Origin: Colwellia sp.
Lineage (GTDB): Bacteria > Pseudomonadota > Gammaproteobacteria > Enterobacterales > Alteromonadaceae
Reading direction: 5' to 3'
NCBI GenBank assembly: GCA_026196955.1
Contig: JAPHTO010000015.1
Span: 28,510-92,509, forward strand
DNA length: 64,000 nt
How positions within the stretch are numbered: position 1 is the first letter of the stretch; each line of letters starts with the position of its first letter. Made by a program: the position numbers and the translations under genes. Shown here in pieces: positions 18,846 through 29,403 of the stretch. The notes below the pieces were generated by a model. That model made no database searches. It was not told the origin of the DNA and saw only the letters and a program-made list of their open reading frames with translations.

Positions 18846-20501
18846 TTGAAGTATTTTTCTCTTACAATTATAGGCTTATTATTGTGTTGGAGCTTGAGCG
18901 CTGTAGCTGCGCGTCAACAACAGCAAAGTTTACAGCTTAATATTAACGGGCAGCTTTATACAGTGGCATTACAAGAAAATGCTCGTTTTGACAATATCAC
19001 TAGTACGGCTAATCATGTGCATTACCTAGGTAAACTGGTGGGAGAAGAGCAAAGTTGGCTCCGTATTTCAAAGATAAATGGTCATTGGCAAGGTATTGTT
19101 TCTTTATGGCATGAATTACACCTTATTGACTCTAGCCAGATAGAATCAATAAGTGCGCCTGTGCTGGTAAGTAAAGATATAACAACTAGCGTTATTCGTA
19201 ATATGGATGATGAACAAGTGGTAAGCACTGAACACATTCAACCTGTCATTAGCACAGCGGCCAAATCAACCCCTTTCGCTAATTTATGCGCTAATACTGT
19301 GAATGATGTTTGCTTAATTGCAGATGTTGAAGTTGCCTTTGATCAACAATGGCAACAAGCTATTACAGCGATAGGAGAAGATCCTGAAGCGCAAGCCGCA
19401 TCGTTAATGAATATTGTTGAAGGTTTTTATCTTAATGATTTTGGTATTAGTTTTAATATATTAAATTTAGCCTTGTTAGATTCGACAGTGTTTACTGAAA
19501 GTGAAAATGCGGAAGACTTGCTTGGAGATATTATCCGCAAACGCCAAAGTAATCAGTTGTCATTTGAACGTAGTGAATTCTCTGTATTTCATTTAGTGAC
19601 AGGGCGAGATTTTGCAAAGGGCTCTGGCATTGCTCGATCTAAGTCTGTTTGTAGTAATGGTGGAGCCTCAGGTACTACTCGAATTACAAAAAGTGCTGGT
19701 GTGCCAAGTATTGCATTGTCAGCTCTGGTGGTGGCACATGAAATAGGTCACAACTTTGGCGCTGCTCATGATGGCTCAGGGAATAGTTGCGATGATACAT
19801 TTTTGATGGGCTCTGCGGTGAAAAACCGCGCGACTGGCTTTTCTTCTTGCTCAAAGTCGAGCATTGAAAATTATATCGGGAATATTGATTCGCTTACAGC
19901 TTGTATGAGTTTCCCGGCCGATATTTCAATCACTGCGGCAGTTGATAATCCTGTTGAAGCCCCACAAGGTGAAGTTACAACATTGGCATATCAGGTACAG
20001 GTAAATCATGCGTACCAAGCGGTTAGCAGTGTTATGGTTAGTGGAGCTGTGTCAGTAGATGAGGGGCAATTTCATGCAGTGACTCTCAATGACTTAGCAT
20101 GTTCAGTGGCAGATAATGGACTTAGTTATCAATGTATACATAATCAAGCTCAACCTAACATGTTGTTGCTAGTTGATTTTGCTATAGATAATGCTTTAAT
20201 CAGTGAAGCAGCTCATATAAATCAATCGGCTATGATTCATAATCAAAATGACATTGTTGATATTGATAGTCGTAATGATCAGTTGACGTCACAATTACGC
20301 GTACTTGAAACGGATACAAGTACGAGCGCTAATAACGACAGCTCTTCAACGACTAGTAGTGCAAATAACAACAATGCAACGAGTGCCTCTCAAAGTAATA
20401 TTCAAGAAAGCAGTGGAGGCTCAACTCATTGGCTTTGGCTAATTTCGCTAGTGTTAATCAGACTTTATCAACAAGCTATGTCAATAAGGTTTCTACGTTA
20501 G
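18846..20501 (+). CDS. Secreted M12B-like zinc metalloprotease with GlyGly-CTERM-like tail
   Basis: A reprolysin/adamalysin-like protease: the zinc site HEIGHNFGAAHD (near residue 300) is the full HExxHxxGxxHD signature, and a signal peptide is present. The middle carries Cys-containing segments. The C-terminus has a Ser/Asn/Thr-rich linker, then SSGGSTHW, a hydrophobic span and a basic end, resembling GlyGly-CTERM signals processed by rhombosortase in Gammaproteobacteria. The ORF track begins at a TTG (18837) abutting the AAGG. A TTG nine bases on (18846) has proper spacing and I use it. Placed within a glycan locus, it might strip protein from glycoproteins, which is inference. Confidence 0.8.
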   Translation: MKYFSLTIIGLLLCWSLSAVAARQQQQSLQLNINGQLYTVALQENARFDNITSTANHVHYLGKLVGEEQSWLRISKINGHWQGIVSLWHELHLIDSSQIESISAPVLVSKDITTSVIRNMDDEQVVSTEHIQPVISTAAKSTPFANLCANTVNDVCLIADVEVAFDQQWQQAITAIGEDPEAQAASLMNIVEGFYLNDFGISFNILNLALLDSTVFTESENAEDLLGDIIRKRQSNQLSFERSEFSVFHLVTGRDFAKGSGIARSKSVCSNGGASGTTRITKSAGVPSIALSALVVAHEIGHNFGAAHDGSGNSCDDTFLMGSAVKNRATGFSSCSKSSIENYIGNIDSLTACMSFPADISITAAVDNPVEAPQGEVTTLAYQVQVNHAYQAVSSVMVSGAVSVDEGQFHAVTLNDLACSVADNGLSYQCIHNQAQPNMLLLVDFAIDNALISEAAHINQSAMIHNQNDIVDIDSRNDQLTSQLRVLETDTSTSANNDSSSTTSSANNNNATSASQSNIQESSGGSTHWLWLISLVLIRLYQQAMSIRFLR

Positions 20502-20536
20502 GGGCTGCCCTAACAAAATGGCTTTATTTAGTCATG

Positions 20537-20577
20537 CCGTTAGCTGATTTTACTTCCCCTTAAAAATCAGCTAACGG
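20537..20577. terminator. Long inverted repeat after the metalloprotease gene, possible terminator
   Basis: A 15 bp perfect stem (CCGTTAGCTGATTTT and its complement) with an 11-base loop, 35 bases past the stop codon. No immediate U-tract follows, but a run of T appears about 10 bases later. Probable transcript end; the alternative is a repeat element. Confidence 0.5.
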
Positions 20578-20986
20578 TAATGGTTAAATTTTTTAAGTGG
20601 CCAAGTGTATGATAAAGGATTTTCATCAATATGGTTTTTTACAGTATTTGACTATTTATTATTGGTAAATCCACACTAGCATATAATATTTAGCCAATAA
20701 CAATGATGAGCTCCCTAATTCAATTCACCTCCTGTTCTAGGCTCTGCAATTTTGCTTGATATAAGCGATAAGTTGGGCGTTTTCTTTCACTAGTATAGTG
20801 AGTTAGTTTTAAGGAAAAATAAGCATAACCTCTGTGCTTATCTTTGTAACTAAATGTCGTATACGCCTAGTATTTACGAATACAGAATCAAAATGAAGCT
20901 TTCATTTTATTTCGAAGTGGCATATTGTTTTCACTCATGATAGATTAAGCACAATGTAACTTATTTCTCTTTCATTGGTTAAAGAT
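20578..20986. other. Intergenic region upstream of sulfatase gene
   Basis: About 400 bases with no gene I can support. It holds the AgaR-like site at 20899-20913 and the likely promoter of the following sulfatase-GH3 operon. Confidence 0.45.
20899..20913. promoter_or_regulatory. Predicted AgaR operator upstream of sulfatase-GH3 operon
   Basis: CTTTC-ATTTT-ATTTC, which on the minus strand reads GAAAT-AAAAT-GAAAG. It matches the 10 bp-period repeat seen at agaZ, agaR and agaP and lies about 75-90 bases before the gene start. Confidence 0.55.
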
Positions 20987-22492
20987 ATGCAGATTTTTAG
21001 TTTTAATCTCATCAAGACTCGCTTAAGTGCTTTAGTTAAATTAGTAAGCCTTATCGCCTTATGCTTTGTTGTGATAGCCTGCAGCAAGACTGATAACAGC
21101 CCAATAGTTAAAAAAGATATTAGCCAAAAGCCTAATATTGTTTTTATTCTAGTGGATGATTTAGGTTGGCGAGATACTGGGGTGTATGGCAGTGCTTTCT
21201 ATGAAACCCCCAACATAGATAAATTAGCGCATGCTGGTACACGTTTTACTGATGCTTATTCATCAGCAGCAATATGCTCACCAACTCGTGCTGCAATAAT
21301 GACAGGTAAATCGCCAGCGCGTTTGAAAATGACTGACTATATTCCCGGTGAAGCTCAACAAGACCGCCAATTGCTAGGGGCTTTTGATCATAATGAGCTA
21401 GCACTAGAAGAGTACACCATAGCGGAAGCATTAAAAGCAGGTGGTTATAAAACATTTTTTGCTGGCAAATGGCACTTAGGCTCAGAAGCATACTACCCTG
21501 AGCATCAAGGCTTTGACTTTAATATTGCTGGTTCACATCATGGTACGCCGGGAGGTTACTATTCACCCTATAAAAACCCGAAACTGCCTGATGGCCCTGA
21601 AGGTGAGTATTTAACCGATCGACTCACCAATGAAACCTTGAGTTTTATTTCAAAAAATAAAGAGCATCCCTTTTTTGCCTATTTGTCTTTTTACAATGTG
21701 CATACTCCTTTGCAAGCGGCAAAAGCACACCTTGGAAGGTTCTCCGAAAAACTCATGAATATGCCTGCTGGTATAGGACCATCATTAAAAAAAGACGGCA
21801 GCGGCCTAAATAAGCAGCATCAAGATAATGCTACTTATGCTTCCATGATTTACGCCATGGATGAAAATGTCGGGCGAATTATTGATGGTTTGGCTGATAT
21901 GGGACTTGATGATAATACCATTATTATTTTCACCTCTGATAATGGTGGTCGCTCTATTTTAATTAATCGTTATGGCGGCGGTGATGCTACCTCTAATTTA
22001 CCGCTTCGTGCTGGTAAAGGATGGTTATACGAGGGGGGAATAAGAGTTCCTTTAATTATCAAGGCACCCGGAGTGACTACAGGGGGAACGGTTATTGATG
22101 AGCCTGTGATCAGTACAGATTTTTATCCTACTTTGTTAGAGCTTGCCCACTTGCCTAGCAAACCTGAGCAGCATTTAGATGGCTTATCATTAATGCCGTT
22201 ATTGCAGGGGAAACAGCAGCTATCACGGGAAAAGTTATATTTTTATTATCCACATTATCATGGTAGCGGCTCTGTACCTTCTGCGGCTGTACGTGCCGGG
22301 GACTGGAAGTTAGTGAAGTATTATGAAACTGATGCATTAGAGCTCTATAACTTAGCAGAAGATATTGGTGAAAAGAATAATTTAGCGCTAGCTGAGCCAA
22401 AGAAAAAGGCTGTTTTACATCAACGTTTGTCTCAATGGCTTGGAGAGGTAAATGCTGCCGTACCCACTAAAAACACTGCATTTAGTCAGTGA
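20987..22492 (+). CDS. Sulfatase lipoprotein with CSPTR motif
   Basis: Type I sulfatase with a lipoprotein signal (lipobox VIAC, C32 when counted from the ATG), metal-site start ILVDDLGWRDTG, formylglycine motif CSPTR (C97), GKWHLG, and the later SDNGG. The WRDTGVYGSAFYETPNID pattern resembles S1_16-like sulfatases and is shared with the sulfatase at 27844. The ORF track starts at a TTG four codons earlier; neither start has a strong ribosome binding site and I prefer the ATG. It is followed after 52 bases by a GH3 gene on the same strand, so the two are probably an operon. It likely works in the periplasm or on the outer membrane. Confidence 0.9.
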   Translation: MQIFSFNLIKTRLSALVKLVSLIALCFVVIACSKTDNSPIVKKDISQKPNIVFILVDDLGWRDTGVYGSAFYETPNIDKLAHAGTRFTDAYSSAAICSPTRAAIMTGKSPARLKMTDYIPGEAQQDRQLLGAFDHNELALEEYTIAEALKAGGYKTFFAGKWHLGSEAYYPEHQGFDFNIAGSHHGTPGGYYSPYKNPKLPDGPEGEYLTDRLTNETLSFISKNKEHPFFAYLSFYNVHTPLQAAKAHLGRFSEKLMNMPAGIGPSLKKDGSGLNKQHQDNATYASMIYAMDENVGRIIDGLADMGLDDNTIIIFTSDNGGRSILINRYGGGDATSNLPLRAGKGWLYEGGIRVPLIIKAPGVTTGGTVIDEPVISTDFYPTLLELAHLPSKPEQHLDGLSLMPLLQGKQQLSREKLYFYYPHYHGSGSVPSAAVRAGDWKLVKYYETDALELYNLAEDIGEKNNLALAEPKKKAVLHQRLSQWLGEVNAAVPTKNTAFSQ

Positions 22493-22544
22493 CTTTCACC
22501 ATTTAGCTTTAAAAGCTAAGACTTTATGTAACAGGAAATAGAAA

Positions 22545-24731
22545 ATGATGAAAATAAGAAGTTTGTTTTTTACTTTTGGTATGGCCTTAGTGTTTGCACC
22601 ACAAACTGCCTTATTAGCTAAAGAAGGTAGCGTTAGCAAAGTAGATGATAGCCGTGTTATACAACAACGTCGTATCGAGCTAGCTGGAGCGCCGTTTCTC
22701 AATGCCAACTTAACTGTTGATGAACGGGTACAAGATCTTGCTAAACGCATGAGCTTAGATGAACAAATAACCTATCTGGCTGGCACAGGTTTTAAGTCAG
22801 GAATAAAAATAGGTGAGACTCAGCCGTTAACCGCCTATGGTTTGCCAGCCTTTAAAATGACTGATGCCACCTTAGGATCAAAGTTAACGAAAGATGCTAT
22901 TTTATTCCCTGCCTATATTGGTTTAGCTGCATCGTTTAACACACAACTTTCTAATGATTATGGTCGTGCCGTTGCCGAGCAAAGCCGTGCCGATGGTTAT
23001 CGTATTTTATTGGGCCCAGGCATTAATATGTACCGAGTGCCACATAATGGTCGTAACTTTGAATATTTAGGGGAAGATCCCTATTTAACCTCACGTTTGG
23101 TGGTGGCCTATATTAAAGCGGTACAACAAGCGGGCGTACTAGCTACCGTTAAACATTTTGTTGCCAATAACTCTGATTATTATCGCCAAAATAGCAATAG
23201 TGTGATTGATGAACGGGTACTGAGAGAGCTTTACTTTCCTGCCTTTAAAGCAGCTATTCAAGAAGCTGATGTGAAAGCGGTGATGATGGCCTATAACCTG
23301 ATCAACGGTAAATGGGCTGGCGAACATCCATGGCTTATTCAAGATATATTACGCAAAGAATGGGCTTTCACTGGCATGGTCATGAGTGATTGGTGGTCGG
23401 TATTCAATGCGAAGGAAACAATATTAAGTGGCCTTGATCTTGAAATGCCAAAAGCGGACATGTTTAAGGCTGAGAATATTAAAAAACTATTGACTGAAAA
23501 ATCATTAACTCCCGATGATATTAAGCAACATGTCATAAATATTCTTACCCCTATTTTTGCTATGGGCTTGGCTGATGACATTAACCAAACAAGCCCTAGC
23601 TTACGCAATAATTGGGCTGAACATGCTGAAATAGCTAAACAATTGGGGCGAGAAAGTTTAGTACTGTTGAAAAATGATGGCGTATTACCCCTTGATCGCA
23701 ATAAGGTTAAACACATTGCTGTGATCGGAAATAATGCGCTTGAGACCATTGCTAGCGGTGAAGGCGCAGCAGGTTTCGATCCAGGCAAGGATTTTGTTAC
23801 TTATTTTGCGGCGATTAAAAATAGTGCCGGGAAGCATATAAAGGTTGAGCATTATCAACAGCCTAATGCTGCGGTAGCAAAAGCAGATGTAGCGGTGGTA
23901 TTTGTTAATGTCACCGAAAGTGAATCACGGGATCGCAACTTTAAATTACCGCCCGAACAGCAGCAATTAATAGAAAAAACTGCAGCGTTGAATAACGATG
24001 TGGTTGTGGTAGTGAGTAGTGGTGGTGCGGTGGAGATGCCCTCATGGCAAAATAAAGCACGAGGTGTTTTTTACGCTTGGTATCCTGGTACTTGGGGAGC
24101 GACTGCAATAGGTGAAGCTATTTTTGGTGACTTTTCACCCTCAGGTAAATTACCTATTTCAATAGAGCAACGCGAAGAAGACAGCCATTACTGGGGCAAC
24201 TACATTGAAGGTCCCAAGGCTCTGCCTTTTGCAGAAAAACAATGGTTAAGTAAGAAGAAAGGCGTACATCATCATGATATTCACTATCGTGAAGGGGTGC
24301 TAATGGGGTATCGCTGGTATGATGCAAAGCCCGTAGAGCCGTTATACCCGTTCGGTTTTGGTTTATCTTACACCCGCTTTTCCCTGAGCAAAGCCAAGCT
24401 TTCAAGCAACAGCATATCTGCTGACGAACAAATTGAAATTAGTGTGACGGTAAGCAACATCGGCCAACGTAGTGGCGCTGAAGTCGTACAGCTGTACGTT
24501 CATGACGTAACGAGTAGTGTTCTTCGTCCAATTAAAGAGCTTAAAGCTTTCAGTAAAGTCTTTGTCGAGGCTGGTGAAAGTAAGCAAGTTAGCTTAACGA
24601 TAGATCGTAAGGCATTACAATTTTGGCATCCTGAAACTAAAGCGTGGACTGTAGAGGCTGGTGAATTTGAGTTATTACTTGGTACTTCGTCACAACAGAG
24701 TAGTTCAATTGGCCGGATCAGTTATCAATAA
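22545..24731 (+). CDS. GH3 family beta-glycosidase, secreted
   Basis: A 728-residue retaining exo-beta-glycosidase. A signal peptide precedes the GH3 N-terminal barrel (NVPRGEG-type region here NMYRVPHNGRNFEYLGEDP, KHFVANNSD) with the nucleophile Asp in VMSDWW (D282). Then come the alpha/beta sandwich domain (SLVLLKNDGVLPL) and a C-terminal fibronectin III-like domain (GAEVVQLYVHD). The layout is that of beta-glucosidases and xylosidases, not the short NagZ type, so glucose, xylose or related sugars are more likely than GlcNAc. An AGGAAA ribosome binding site precedes ATGATG. It is likely co-transcribed with the upstream sulfatase. Terminal specificity is inferred. Confidence 0.88.
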   Translation: MMKIRSLFFTFGMALVFAPQTALLAKEGSVSKVDDSRVIQQRRIELAGAPFLNANLTVDERVQDLAKRMSLDEQITYLAGTGFKSGIKIGETQPLTAYGLPAFKMTDATLGSKLTKDAILFPAYIGLAASFNTQLSNDYGRAVAEQSRADGYRILLGPGINMYRVPHNGRNFEYLGEDPYLTSRLVVAYIKAVQQAGVLATVKHFVANNSDYYRQNSNSVIDERVLRELYFPAFKAAIQEADVKAVMMAYNLINGKWAGEHPWLIQDILRKEWAFTGMVMSDWWSVFNAKETILSGLDLEMPKADMFKAENIKKLLTEKSLTPDDIKQHVINILTPIFAMGLADDINQTSPSLRNNWAEHAEIAKQLGRESLVLLKNDGVLPLDRNKVKHIAVIGNNALETIASGEGAAGFDPGKDFVTYFAAIKNSAGKHIKVEHYQQPNAAVAKADVAVVFVNVTESESRDRNFKLPPEQQQLIEKTAALNNDVVVVVSSGGAVEMPSWQNKARGVFYAWYPGTWGATAIGEAIFGDFSPSGKLPISIEQREEDSHYWGNYIEGPKALPFAEKQWLSKKKGVHHHDIHYREGVLMGYRWYDAKPVEPLYPFGFGLSYTRFSLSKAKLSSNSISADEQIEISVTVSNIGQRSGAEVVQLYVHDVTSSVLRPIKELKAFSKVFVEAGESKQVSLTIDRKALQFWHPETKAWTVEAGEFELLLGTSSQQSSSIGRISYQ

Positions 24732-24900
24732 GTACCCTTGTTAGATGGTTATAGTGTTGGCGAAGCTAACTAGCAATATAGCCTTCTTGTTGGCAAAACC
24801 TTGCTCACATGAGTATTAACCTTGTGATGTAAAAAAGACTTGCTGATTAATTTATCTATCAAACGTACATTTAGCTTACAAGTTACCGAAAGGCTTGTGT

Positions 24901-24915
24901 CTTTCATTGTGTTTC
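24901..24915. promoter_or_regulatory. Predicted AgaR operator upstream of GH116 gene
   Basis: CTTTC-ATTGT-GTTTC (minus strand GAAAC-ACAAT-GAAAG), 24 bases before the GH116 start codon, matching the 10 bp-period repeat of the other aga promoters. Its position close to the start suits repression. Confidence 0.55.
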
Positions 24916-24938
24916 TATGATTTATAGGATTAATTGAG

Positions 24939-27644
24939 ATGAAAACCCAGTTTTACAAAAGTAGCATAATTATCAAGGCTTGTTTTTTAACATTAATAAT
25001 AAGCTTATTTTCATGTCAAGATAGGCAAAGTAACGTAACAGACACTAGGTTAGTAGCGACAGAAGAGCAGCCAGCAAAGCGCCACTCAAATAGCTACAGC
25101 GGTGAACAGTTGCGTTATATAGGTATGCCGGTAGGAGGAATTACTTCAGGGCAAGTCTATTTGGGCGGTGATGGCCAACTTTGGTATTGGGATATTTTTA
25201 ATATCAAACGATTAGATCCAGGCGGTGGCGGTGATAAGTTTTATTTAAACCCGCTAGTGCAAGATAAACGGTTTGAACAAGGTTTTGCTGTTCGCGTAAA
25301 CAAGCTGCCACCTAGCGATTTAAGGTCAATAGTTAGGCCGTTAAGAAACGACGGCTTTAAACATATTGAATTTAAAGGTGAATATCCCGTTGGTAAAGTA
25401 AAATATACCGATAACGATATGCCAGTAAAGGTAGAGCTAAATGCCTTTTCTCCCTTTATACCAACCTCGCATGAATCATCGGATTATCCAGCAATTATCA
25501 TGGAGTATACCCTAACCAATGAAACGGACGTTTCTGTTGAGGCGGAATTAATTGGTTGGTTGCAAAATATGGTGAACTATCAATCGCATGATAGTATTAA
25601 ACAAGACAATGCTCGGCATATTAATACCATTATCCAAGCGGGCAACAATGTTCAACTTTATGCTGAAAGCAACGTTGAAGAAGTTGGAAAAGAGTATCCA
25701 GATAGTGGCAACATGACCCTAACATTACTCGATGCACAAAATAGTTGGTCAACGCCAAAAGCACCCGCAGATATTGACTATAATTTAGCTGAAGTGAAAG
25801 GCTCATCGGATAAGAAGGCGGCTGCCAGCTTAGGTAAAGCATTAACGGGGGCTATTGGTAGTAAAGTGACTTTAGCGCCAGGACAAAGCCAAACGGTGAA
25901 GTTTGTTTTATCTTGGTACTTCCCTAATGTGCATAAAGTTGATATTCCTAAATTAGATAATCATCAGCAGTTACGTTATTTTTATAGCAAAAAATTTGCA
26001 TCATCGGCAGCAGTTGCGCTTGATATTGCCGATAAACAAGATGCGTTAATTCAAGCGACTAAACAATGGAATAAAACTTGGTATGACTCAACTTTACCTT
26101 ATTGGTTTTTAAATAGAACCTTCAGCAATACCAGTACCTTAGCAACAACTTCAGTTTATAGGTTTACTTCCACCAATCAGGATGAAAATTCTGAAGGGCG
26201 ATTTTACGCGATGGAAGGGGTATATTTAGGTGAAGGCACTTGTACGCATGTTTTCCATTATGAGCAGGCGCTAGGGAGAGTGTTTCCTCATTTAGCCAGA
26301 CAGCTACGCACACAGATAGATTTTGGCAGTAGCTTTAGCGACGGGATAATAAAATATCGCGCAGAGCACTCTAAGGTTGGCCGTCATGATGGCAGAGGTT
26401 ATGCTGTTGATGGCCAAGCAGGGACTATTCTGCGAGCTTATCGCGAGCATACCACCTCTGCTGACAACGCTTATTTGACAGAGCATTGGCAAAAAATTAA
26501 ACAAAGCACTGAGTATATGATTGCCCATGATGCAGAAAAGTCACTCACTCCAGATGGGCTCTTAGAAGGGGCGCAATACAATACTCTTGATCGCACTTGG
26601 TATGGGAAAATTGCTTGGTTAAGTGGTCTTTATAATGCTGCATTACTTGCTAGTGCTGAAATGGCTGATGTCATGGCTGATAAAGAGTTTGCGCTAAAAG
26701 CAAGAGCGATTGCCGCGCAAGGTAAGCAATCTTTAACCGCTGAATTATTCAATGGTGAATATTTCATTAATCAACTTGACCCTAATCACCTTGAATCACC
26801 CAACTCATATCTTGGTAACCATATCGATCAAGTGATGGGGCAGTCTTGGGCGATGCAATTAGGCTTACCTCGTGTTTTTGCTAAAGAAGAGACACTGAGT
26901 GCTCTAGCAGCTTTATATAAATATAACTTTTTTGATGACATTGGCGAATACTTGAAAACATCTGAAATTAAGAACGTACGTTTTTATGCGCTGCCGGGCG
27001 AGCCGGGTACTTTAATGACTACTTTTCCTAATGGTGGTGTTGAAAAAGTTAGTGGAAAAATTGAGAACGATTGGCACAGTCTAGTAGTTGGTTATTTCAG
27101 TGAAAGCATGACCGGATATACATATCAAGCGGCAGCACACATGATTGCTGAAGGCATGGTGAAAGAAGGTATGGATATGATTGAAGCTATTCATACTCGC
27201 TACCAACCTGAAAAACGTAATCCGTATAATGAAGTAGAATATGGCAACCATTATATTCGCGCTATGGCTAGTTTTGGTGCTTTTATCGCCGCCTCTGGTT
27301 TTACTTTGAATGAGCCTAAAGGTGAAATTGGTTTTGCACCCAAATTGACACAAAGTCAGTTTAAATCAGCTTTTATCACGGGTAATGGTTGGGGAAGCTA
27401 TTCACAAGCACTAACTGAAAAGCAGCAAGAGTTTAGTTTGTTATTGTCATACGGACATTTCAATCTAAATACCTTAGTGCTACCAAGTGTAGAATATCTA
27501 GAAGAAAGCAAAGTTAAGGCATTGCTAAATGGAGAAGAAGTTAAGGCTGTTGTTAAAAAACAAGGCGAGAATATGCGCATTGAATTTGAATCTTTAAACT
27601 TAACAGCAGCAGATAATTTACAGCTTATTTTTACTCGTATCTAA
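24939..27644 (+). CDS. GH116-like beta-glycosidase (glucosylceramidase type), lipoprotein
   Basis: A 901-residue protein with the two-domain build of GH116 (non-lysosomal glucosylceramidase family): an N-terminal beta-sandwich beginning [21 protein letters not shown], and a C-terminal alpha/alpha toroid with the [17 protein letters not shown] segment, [13 protein letters not shown], and [17 protein letters not shown] lipobox (LFSC) in the first 30 residues predicts a lipoprotein. The family includes beta-glucosidases and enzymes acting on GlcNAc, so specificity is open. It has its own promoter region with an AgaR-like site and stands alone between the GH3 gene and a convergent sulfatase gene. 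Confidence 0.82.
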   Translation: MKTQFYKSSIIIKACFLTLIISLFSCQDRQSNVTDTRLVATEEQPAKRHSNSYSGEQLRYIGMPVGGITSGQVYLGGDGQLWYWDIFNIKRLDPGGGGDKFYLNPLVQDKRFEQGFAVRVNKLPPSDLRSIVRPLRNDGFKHIEFKGEYPVGKVKYTDNDMPVKVELNAFSPFIPTSHESSDYPAIIMEYTLTNETDVSVEAELIGWLQNMVNYQSHDSIKQDNARHINTIIQAGNNVQLYAESNVEEVGKEYPDSGNMTLTLLDAQNSWSTPKAPADIDYNLAEVKGSSDKKAAASLGKALTGAIGSKVTLAPGQSQTVKFVLSWYFPNVHKVDIPKLDNHQQLRYFYSKKFASSAAVALDIADKQDALIQATKQWNKTWYDSTLPYWFLNRTFSNTSTLATTSVYRFTSTNQDENSEGRFYAMEGVYLGEGTCTHVFHYEQALGRVFPHLARQLRTQIDFGSSFSDGIIKYRAEHSKVGRHDGRGYAVDGQAGTILRAYREHTTSADNAYLTEHWQKIKQSTEYMIAHDAEKSLTPDGLLEGAQYNTLDRTWYGKIAWLSGLYNAALLASAEMADVMADKEFALKARAIAAQGKQSLTAELFNGEYFINQLDPNHLESPNSYLGNHIDQVMGQSWAMQLGLPRVFAKEETLSALAALYKYNFFDDIGEYLKTSEIKNVRFYALPGEPGTLMTTFPNGGVEKVSGKIENDWHSLVVGYFSESMTGYTYQAAAHMIAEGMVKEGMDMIEAIHTRYQPEKRNPYNEVEYGNHYIRAMASFGAFIAASGFTLNEPKGEIGFAPKLTQSQFKSAFITGNGWGSYSQALTEKQQEFSLLLSYGHFNLNTLVLPSVEYLEESKVKALLNGEEVKAVVKKQGENMRIEFESLNLTAADNLQLIFTRI

Positions 27645-27793
27645 CTGCATTTCTGCTGATAGAATTCAAAAACTTGAGCGTTACTCGTTTCATGAAGACA
27701 TTAAATCTTAATTGAAGTACGAAAGGAGTATCGCTCAGGTTTAATATCAACTAGCAAGATAAACAGACTAATCTTAATTATGCAGTGAAATAT

Positions 27794-27820
27794 GAGTAAT
27801 GCTTTATAAAAGAATTACTC
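27794..27820 (-). terminator. Hairpin between convergent GH116 and sulfatase genes
   Basis: A 7 bp stem (GAGTAAT / ATTACTC) continuing, after one mismatch, into CTTT/AAAG around a 3-base loop. It is 24 bases past the minus-strand sulfatase stop. The following bases are AT-rich rather than a pure U tract. It could serve both strands. Confidence 0.5.
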
Positions 27821-27843
27821 AACTGTGGCTGCATAAGATTGCG

Positions 27844-29337
27844 TTACATTTTTTTCAATACTGGTATATAGGCACCAACCGATGTTAAATAGTTGGTTAA
27901 CTGCTTATCTAACTGTTGTGCTTTTTTCGGCATCTTATCAAGTAAGTTATTACTTTCATTAGGATCTTTTGCAAGGTTAAATAGCAAAAGAGTTTGGTGA
28001 TGGTAATTACGAATAAGCTTATAGTCACCAACTCTAATAGCGCTTGCTGGGTACCCCCCTTCCGCTTGATAATGAGGGAAGTGAAAGAATAATGGTCGCT
28101 GATTGAAGATTAGCTCTTTTGCTTTTTGTTCTTTAAATAGAGGAACTAAACTTAGACCTTCAAGGTGTTGGCTGCTTATCAAAGGTGCGCCTATCATCTC
28201 TAACAAAGTCGGATAAAAGTCTGTGCTGGTAACAGGTATATCTGAACTCATACCTGCTTTACTATGACCTGGCCAATGAATAAGCAAAGGTGTTCGTAAA
28301 CCACCATCAAAAACAAAGGTTTTTCCCGTGCGCAACGGAAAATTAGACGTTGGATGTTTCTGAAACGACAGTGATGCCATGCCACCATTATCACCAGTTA
28401 AGATAATAATCGTATTATCATATTGCCCTGATGCCTTTAGTGCTTTAACTAAGCGGCCAATATTATGATCTAAGGTCGCTAATTCTCCAGCGTAATCAGC
28501 ATCGTCTTGACGAACTTTTTGTGCCTTATGCCCATAACTATCTAGTATTGCGTCATTTTTTAGCTCAGGTAAGGATTGAGCTTTTTTGCTAAATTTTTCA
28601 CGTAATGCTGGTTTCGATAAAATAGGAGAATGCATCGCAAAATGCGCAAGATGCATATAAAATGGTTGTTTACGATCTTTAGTCATAAACTCAATGGCGT
28701 GTTCAGTTAACAAATCAGTAAAGTTGTCTCCCTCTTTCGCGTTAGGAAAATAATCAGGATTCCCCCTGAATGGATAAAACATTGATGCGCTATTTGCTTC
28801 AATGACGGCCATTTGCGAATCATAACCATGATTTTTAGGACCTCCCGTTTCATCAAAGCTTCCCATGTGCCACTTGCCATAAAACGCAGTATCATAGCCG
28901 ATTTCTTTAAGCGATTCTCCTAAGGTTATTTCATTTCCTTTAATGCCTGAGGATTTAGATAAAGGTGTGAGCACACTCGCGTGCTCTTTACGGCCACGGG
29001 TAAATGCCTTGCTGCTGCCTGGTAGCCACTGGGTGACTCCATGTCTAGCGGGGTTTTTTCCGGTTAAAATACTTACTCGGGTTGGGGAACACATAGGGCT
29101 GGGCGTATAAGCATTATTAAAGCGCATCCATTCGCTAGCTAAGTGATCTATTTCGGGCGTTTCATAAAACGAACTGCCGTTATAACCTACATCTTTCCAT
29201 CCAAAATCATCAATTAGAATAAAGAGTACATTCGGCTTATCACTGGAATCGTTATCTTGTGCAAGTGCTGGCTGATTAAGTAATAAAGTAATTATTAATA
29301 ACAATTTACTGAAGAAGTATATGGTTTTATTTATCAT
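27844..29337 (-). CDS. Secreted sulfatase with CSPTR motif
   Basis: Type I sulfatase of 497 residues with a signal peptide (to about ALAQD), ILIDDFGWKDVG, the formylglycine motif CSPTR (C83), KWHMGSF and the metal site GDNGGM. It resembles the 20987 sulfatase (shared GxSFYETP and GLxxxPLF segments), so the two are probably the same S1 subfamily (S1_16-like) with possibly different regiochemistry. It is divergent from the 29705 sulfatase, and the shared 367-base promoter region contains the phased GAAAG array. A maturase must be supplied from elsewhere in the genome. Confidence 0.9.
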   Translation of the reverse strand: MINKTIYFFSKLLLIITLLLNQPALAQDNDSSDKPNVLFILIDDFGWKDVGYNGSSFYETPEIDHLASEWMRFNNAYTPSPMCSPTRVSILTGKNPARHGVTQWLPGSSKAFTRGRKEHASVLTPLSKSSGIKGNEITLGESLKEIGYDTAFYGKWHMGSFDETGGPKNHGYDSQMAVIEANSASMFYPFRGNPDYFPNAKEGDNFTDLLTEHAIEFMTKDRKQPFYMHLAHFAMHSPILSKPALREKFSKKAQSLPELKNDAILDSYGHKAQKVRQDDADYAGELATLDHNIGRLVKALKASGQYDNTIIILTGDNGGMASLSFQKHPTSNFPLRTGKTFVFDGGLRTPLLIHWPGHSKAGMSSDIPVTSTDFYPTLLEMIGAPLISSQHLEGLSLVPLFKEQKAKELIFNQRPLFFHFPHYQAEGGYPASAIRVGDYKLIRNYHHQTLLLFNLAKDPNESNNLLDKMPKKAQQLDKQLTNYLTSVGAYIPVLKKM

Positions 29338-29403
29338 ATTTTTACTCTTTATTTAATATTGTTAGTTGTATTTTCTTTTAGTACTCTAATTATACTTATA
29401 TCT

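Noticed and set aside
23339-23788. 149-codon minus-strand ORF
   Set aside because: A shadow of the GH3 gene, which is complete and has its nucleophile motif.
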